This document shows positions 59,918 through 64,000 of a stretch of 64,000 bases of DNA, in pieces. The notes under the pieces were generated by a model, which ran no database searches, had not been told where the DNA came from, and saw nothing but the letters and a program-made list of their open reading frames with translations. Source of the DNA: Bifidobacterium polysaccharolyticum (GTDB taxonomy: Bacteria; Actinomycetota; Actinomycetes; Actinomycetales; Bifidobacteriaceae); contig NZ_JACFQG010000001.1 of NCBI RefSeq assembly GCF_016101585.1, forward strand, positions 763,941 to 827,940, read 5' to 3'. The position numbers and the translations under genes are program-made. How positions within the stretch are numbered: the stretch's first letter is position 1; each line of letters opens with the position of its first letter.

Positions 59918-60889
59918 TCAGCCCTTTATGGCCCCGATCATTACACCCTTGTTGAAATACTTCTGCAGGAAGGGATAGATAACGAGGAGGGGCAAGGTAG
60001 ATACGATGATGATTCCGAACTTGATCTGGTCGGCGAAGTTCTGCGATTGGACCGCAGACATGCTGCTACCCGAGCCTGGGGTCACCTGGTTGGCCAGAAG
60101 AATCATCTGAAGGATGTTCTGCAAGGGTTGTTTCTCTTGGTTACGGATGTAAATCAAGCCAGTGAAGTAGTCATTCCAGTGGCCCACGAAGCAATAGAGG
60201 CCTATCACCGCAATGATGGCCGAGCTCAGGGGCAGAACGATTTTAAAGAAGAAGCCGAAGTAGGAAACCCCATCCACGCGGGCCGAATCACGCAACTCCT
60301 CAGGTATGGAACTTTCGAAGAAGGATCGTGCGATGATCATGTTATAAACCCCAAATGCTCCCGGCAGGATGAAAATCCACATGCTGTTCAACAGACCCAG
60401 TTGTTTCATCAGGAGGTAGGAGGGGATCAAGCCCCCACTGAAGAACATGGTGAACGCGAAGAGGAACATGATGATCCTCCTAGGTCTGAACTCTCTGCGG
60501 GAGAGTCCGAAGGCCGCCGGTATGGTCACAATCAGGTTGACCGCCGTACCTAGGAAGGTGTATATGATGGTGTTCTTGTAACCGATCCAGATCCGGTCAT
60601 CGGCCAGAATCTTGGCGTAGCCACCCAAGCTGAACCCCTGTGGGAGGATGTTGACCTTGCCTTGGGCCACCGCCGTTGGATCAGAAAAAGAAGCAATGAT
60701 AATGAACCAAAGCGGGTAGATTACCACACACACAATAACGATCAGAATCAAAGCGATGATGATGTCGACCACCCAATCCCCTGCGGTCTTGCTCTGACCC
60801 CTGTGTTTGTTGAAGGGAACGTCAGATCTTCCCCTCTTAGTCGCCATGAGGGCGGCGGAACCGTCTACGTTTTGCCGTGTAGATGACAT
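59918..60889 (-). CDS. carbohydrate ABC transporter permease (LplC/MalG-like)
   Basis: 323 residues with six membrane helices and the cytoplasmic EAA loop 'EELRDSARVDGVSYFGFFFK' near residue 205, which binds the ATPase. The long N-terminal helix region and the 'GGLIPSYLLMKQLGLLNSMW' segment are typical of the LplC/YtcP branch, whose partners import oligosaccharides. GGGAGG stands seven bases before the ATG. It starts 17 bases after the upstream permease gene, so the two form the membrane pore together. No ATPase is encoded in the operon seen here. Confidence 0.92.
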   Translation of the reverse strand: MSSTRQNVDGSAALMATKRGRSDVPFNKHRGQSKTAGDWVVDIIIALILIVIVCVVIYPLWFIIIASFSDPTAVAQGKVNILPQGFSLGGYAKILADDRIWIGYKNTIIYTFLGTAVNLIVTIPAAFGLSRREFRPRRIIMFLFAFTMFFSGGLIPSYLLMKQLGLLNSMWIFILPGAFGVYNMIIARSFFESSIPEELRDSARVDGVSYFGFFFKIVLPLSSAIIAVIGLYCFVGHWNDYFTGLIYIRNQEKQPLQNILQMILLANQVTPGSGSSMSAVQSQNFADQIKFGIIIVSTLPLLVIYPFLQKYFNKGVMIGAIKG

Positions 60890-60906
60890 GTCTCTTCCTC
60901 CCTTAT

Positions 60907-61956
60907 TCAGAAGATGCTCGTGTCGCTGACCCTCTTGGCGAAGGCGTTGGCCGCCACCAGGAAGACGAAGTTGACCACCGAATTGAAGAGGCCGATAGCT
61001 GTCGAATAGGAGAACTGGTTGTCCAGAATGCCTATTCGGTAGGTATAGGTCGATATGACTTCGGAAGCAGTCACATTCAACGTGTTCTGCATCAGCCAGA
61101 CCTTCTCGAAACCAACGCCCAGGACCGATCCCATCTGAAGGATGAGGAGGACGCCAACCGTGGGCATGATAGTTGGGATGTCCACGTAGCGGATCAGCTG
61201 GAGACGACCGGCGCCGTCGATTTTGGCGGCCTCATACAGGCTAAGGTCCACTGAGCTCAATGCGGCCAAGTAGATGATGCAGTTCCACCCAGTGTGCTGC
61301 CAGACCTCACTGATCCAGTAGATGGGAGTGAACGCCCCCGGCACCCCCATGAGGCTGGTGCGGCCAAAGAAGCGACCCAGAAGGCCGGTGCCAGGAGAAA
61401 GAAAAATCTGGATCATGGCAACCATGACAACGGTCGAGATGAAGTGGGGCATATAGGTGACCGTCTGCACGAAACCCTTGATTTTTGAACTGCCGATTTG
61501 GTTGATCAAAAGGGCCAGGATGATTGGTGCGATGAAACCCATGACCAAGGTCCACAGGCTGATGCGGACGGTATTGGTGATGATTTCGACAAACATGGGG
61601 TCGTTGAAGAACTGTCGAAAGTATTTGAAACCTACCCACTTACCACCGGTCAATCCTTTGGTGATGTCATACTCGCGGAAGGCCAGCTGGATTCCATACA
61701 TAGGTACGTATGAAAAAAGGGCCACGAAACATATGGAGGGCAGCACGAACACCCAAATCTCCCAGTAGCGCCGGAAATGGTCGGCGACCCGCATGGGAAG
61801 GGGGGCATGCCTGCGTGCCTCCAGGTTGTCGATCACGTCGACTTTGCCTTTGCTTTCTGCCAGACTCTGGCCTTTTATCTTCTCAGGGGTTACACCGGCC
61901 CGGGCAACCTCCTCCGCCTGACCAGTCACGCCACCCCCCTTTTGGTTGACACTCAT
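60907..61956 (-). CDS. carbohydrate ABC transporter permease (LplB/YteP-like)
   Basis: 349 residues, six membrane helices after a ~75-residue polar N-terminus. Family text includes 'YVPMYGIQLAFREYD', 'YMPHFISTVVMVAMI' and the EAA loop 'DLSLYEAAKIDGAGRLQLIR'. The ATG at 61956 has GAGAGG seven bases upstream; the frame extends to 62124 without a ribosome site. It pairs with the downstream LplC-like gene. Substrate is likely an alpha-glucoside or related oligosaccharide, given the flanking GH13 and GH31 genes. Confidence 0.92.
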   Translation of the reverse strand: MSVNQKGGGVTGQAEEVARAGVTPEKIKGQSLAESKGKVDVIDNLEARRHAPLPMRVADHFRRYWEIWVFVLPSICFVALFSYVPMYGIQLAFREYDITKGLTGGKWVGFKYFRQFFNDPMFVEIITNTVRISLWTLVMGFIAPIILALLINQIGSSKIKGFVQTVTYMPHFISTVVMVAMIQIFLSPGTGLLGRFFGRTSLMGVPGAFTPIYWISEVWQHTGWNCIIYLAALSSVDLSLYEAAKIDGAGRLQLIRYVDIPTIMPTVGVLLILQMGSVLGVGFEKVWLMQNTLNVTASEVISTYTYRIGILDNQFSYSTAIGLFNSVVNFVFLVAANAFAKRVSDTSIF

Positions 61957-62050
61957 GGCATTCCTCTCCATTCTCTGATCCTCCGTGGTGCACTGCCGCA
62001 CCCTTGTTACTGTTTTCATTCCGTCCGCCCGGCAAAGCCGGAGCGGACGT

Positions 62051-63871
62051 TCACAAACCGATGGCGAAGGCCGCCCAAGGCGGCAGAATTCCTCGGGCCA
62101 GTTCCACCATGAGATCGGCTCCATCCAGGTTCGATATGACCAGACGCGAAGCGTTCAGATTTCCGTTCAGAAGGCCAGTCGTCTGTGCCGGCAAGGTGGC
62201 TTGTTGAGAGGAGACATTGACTACGGTCAGTAGACGGCGATCGCCCAGAACTCTGACGAAGGCATATACGTACTCGTCCTCAACATCGACCGGCTGGAAG
62301 GAACCGGCCGAGATGACAGGGTTCCGGTGGCGAAGGTCAATCAACCTCTTGTAAAAGGAAAAGACCGAATCAGGATCATCGACCTCACTAGCGGCATTGA
62401 TCCGTGATTTGTTGGGGTTGACGGCGATCCAAGGCTCGACAGCAGCCTCAGGAGTCATGAAACCGGCATAGCGGCCTCCATCCCATTGCATAGGGGTCCT
62501 GGCATTATCCCGCCCTGCCTTGGCCAGGGAGCTCATCATCGAATCCGCATCCTGGACGTGGGCTTCTTCGACCCTCTGATGGAAGGCATTGATGGATTCC
62601 AAGTCCCGATACTGGTCCAGACGAGTGAATCCGGCATTGGTCATGCCCAATTCCTCGCCCTGGTAGATATAGGGAGTCCCTCGATGCATGTGAAGTAGCA
62701 GGGCCAGAGCCTTGGCCGATCGAACCCTTAGTTCGTCGGTGGAGGTATCTCCCCACCGGGAGACGATGCGGGGCTGATCATGGTTGTTGAAATAGAGGCT
62801 CGCCCACCCCTTCTTGCTGACAGACTCCTGCTGGCGGAACATGGCCTTCTTCAGGTCGCACAGGTGAAGGGGGGTCTGGTTCCACTTGGCACCTGCCTGG
62901 TCAACCTCCATATGGTCGAAGAGAAAGAGCATATCCAATTCGCCGCTGGCGGGGTCAGTTATCTGTCCACTGCGGGCTGCTGTGATCCCCTGGCCCTCCC
63001 CCACAGTCAGGTAGCCCTGACGGCCATTGAAGACAGCCTGACGCATCTCCTTGAGAAACTCGTCCAAGCGGGGACCGTCCATGCAGAAGGGCCATGGACT
63101 GGAATAGCCTTCCTCCCCCGGAGGGTTATCAGGGATTGAACCTCCGCATTCCCCGGGCAGGTGGCCTTGGGCATCCACCAGCTTGGAAATCAACGTGATT
63201 ACATCCATGCGGAAGCCGTCTATCCCGCGATCCATCCACCAGTTCATCATCTGGTATACCGCCTTGCGAACGGCCGGATTCTCCCAGTTGAGGTCTGGCT
63301 GCTTACGTGAGAAGATGTGCAGGTAATATTCCCCCCGCACAGGGTCATACTGCCAGGCGGAACCCCCGAAACTCCCACCCCACTTGTTGGGCTCGGCACC
63401 TGGCGTACCCGGTTCGTGGCCGGGGCGAGCCGGTCGCCACCAGTACCAATCTGCGTAGGCCGGATCACGGTTGCGGGAGGCTTGGAACCACGCGTGCTCA
63501 TCCGAGGTGTGGTTAACCACCAGGTCCATGATCACCCTGATCCCCTTATTGTGGGCCTGAGCAATCAGTTCATCCATGTCTTCCAAACTGCCGAACATGG
63601 GATCGATCCGTCGGTAGTCCGAGATGTCATATCCGTTGTCATCCTGAGGCGACTGGTAGACCGGACTCAACCAAATCGCATCCACCCCAAGCTCGGCCAG
63701 ATAGTCCAGGTGCCTGGCAATACCAGGGATGTCACCATACCCATCCCCATTGGTGTCTTGGAAGGAGCGGGGGTAAATCTGATACACCACCGCATTGGCC
63801 CACCAAGGGTTGGGGGTGGCCCCATTGGTCTGGATGTCGTCAGGCACCTTTGGACGCTGTCTGGATGTCAT
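62051..63871 (-). CDS. GH13 alpha-glucosidase (oligo-1,6-glucosidase type)
   Basis: A 606-residue cytoplasmic alpha-glucosidase. It starts 'WWANAVVYQIYPRSFQDTNG', and catalytic residues are the nucleophile Asp223 in 'GFRMDVI', the acid Glu292 in 'VGEG' and Asp365 in 'NNHDQPR'. 'DLVVNHTSDEH' is region I. Val-Ile follows the nucleophile; the residue after 'HTS' favours small alpha-glucosides (isomaltose, sucrose, panose). It lies between the substrate-binding protein and the permeases, as in other bifidobacterial sugar operons. No strong ribosome site is seen upstream. Confidence 0.92.
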   Translation of the reverse strand: MTSRQRPKVPDDIQTNGATPNPWWANAVVYQIYPRSFQDTNGDGYGDIPGIARHLDYLAELGVDAIWLSPVYQSPQDDNGYDISDYRRIDPMFGSLEDMDELIAQAHNKGIRVIMDLVVNHTSDEHAWFQASRNRDPAYADWYWWRPARPGHEPGTPGAEPNKWGGSFGGSAWQYDPVRGEYYLHIFSRKQPDLNWENPAVRKAVYQMMNWWMDRGIDGFRMDVITLISKLVDAQGHLPGECGGSIPDNPPGEEGYSSPWPFCMDGPRLDEFLKEMRQAVFNGRQGYLTVGEGQGITAARSGQITDPASGELDMLFLFDHMEVDQAGAKWNQTPLHLCDLKKAMFRQQESVSKKGWASLYFNNHDQPRIVSRWGDTSTDELRVRSAKALALLLHMHRGTPYIYQGEELGMTNAGFTRLDQYRDLESINAFHQRVEEAHVQDADSMMSSLAKAGRDNARTPMQWDGGRYAGFMTPEAAVEPWIAVNPNKSRINAASEVDDPDSVFSFYKRLIDLRHRNPVISAGSFQPVDVEDEYVYAFVRVLGDRRLLTVVNVSSQQATLPAQTTGLLNGNLNASRLVISNLDGADLMVELARGILPPWAAFAIGL

Positions 63872-63930
63872 GGTCTTACGCTTCGTTTCTTCTCTGGAAG
63901 GTGTTTGCTCGGAATATTCTGTTTATTTGT

Positions 63931-64000
63931 TTATTTGTTGTTGTTGAGGTTGACTCCGATGGTGTCCATGTTCTTTTGGAAGGAGTTGTAGACGTCCTGT
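63931..64000 (-). CDS. ABC transporter substrate-binding protein, C-terminus only
   Basis: On the minus strand an open frame enters from the right edge and ends 'QDVYNSFQKNMDTIGVNLNN' plus Asn-Lys and TAA at 63931-63933. Only 23 codons are visible. The helix-rich, polar end and the place ahead of GH13 and two LplBC-type permeases fit a sugar-binding lipoprotein (LplA/LipO class). The assignment rests mainly on context. Confidence 0.5.
   Translation of the reverse strand, partial: QDVYNSFQKNMDTIGVNLNNNK

Overview
The window looks like chromosomal DNA of a high-GC actinobacterium, most probably a Bifidobacterium or close relative. The signs are the RpoB/RpoC sequences, an AdnA/AdnB-type helicase-nuclease pair, the dapB-dapA-RNase J order, and a gene run (Ser/Thr kinase, large FN3/Ig-like surface protein, MoxR ATPase, DUF58, transglutaminase-like membrane protein) that matches the cluster described in Bifidobacterium longum as PFNA. 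The species is not resolved. I saw no rRNA, tRNA, CRISPR array, transposase, integrase or phage gene.

Left part (1-13.5 kb). A cut alpha/beta hydrolase and an orphan DUF4391 protein come first. Next is a compact glycerate/gluconate module: a CdaR-type regulator divergent from a GntP permease and a glycerate 2-kinase, with inverted repeats between them. A zinc alcohol dehydrogenase, an SRAP protein, def, glmM, pepN and a class 3 lipase follow. The stretch ends with a short wreck of a butanediol dehydrogenase gene.

13.5-28 kb. Minus-strand genes run adnA, adnB (ATGA overlap), a GNAT acetyltransferase, an MFS transporter, dapB, dapA, RNase J, ending in a clear terminator. They couple double-strand-break processing, lysine/peptidoglycan precursor synthesis and RNA decay in one direction. 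AdnA seems to lack one of the four cysteines expected for an iron-sulfur nuclease.

28-40.5 kb. The PFNA-like operon reads rightward with overlapping genes. The kinase uses a TTG start. The MoxR protein has a ~195-residue disordered leader with three D-x-T-(I/L/V)-P motifs. The transglutaminase-like protein has lost its Cys-His-Asp triad.

40.5-46.4 kb is the accessory part and the most interesting region. A ~4.7 kb island (two YbjN-like genes, and two copies of a DUF805 plus Bax-inhibitor-1-like gene pair) lies between two copies of the tgm-rpoC junction. On the left the complete tgm is followed by a decayed rpoC 3' end. On the right a truncated tgm 3' end is followed by the complete rpoC. 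This is the layout expected from single-crossover (Campbell-type) integration of a circle carrying a related tgm-rpoC segment. At the right junction the first gene of the island is cut to its last ~62 codons.

46.4-64 kb. rpoB-rpoC (tandem promoters, TTG start for rpoB, GTG for rpoC), a small membrane-anchored protein, mutY and trmL come next. An ACT-domain gene is decayed. Last is an alpha-glucoside utilisation operon: a substrate-binding protein (C-terminus only), a GH13 glucosidase, two ABC permeases and a GH31 glucosidase, with no ATPase gene.
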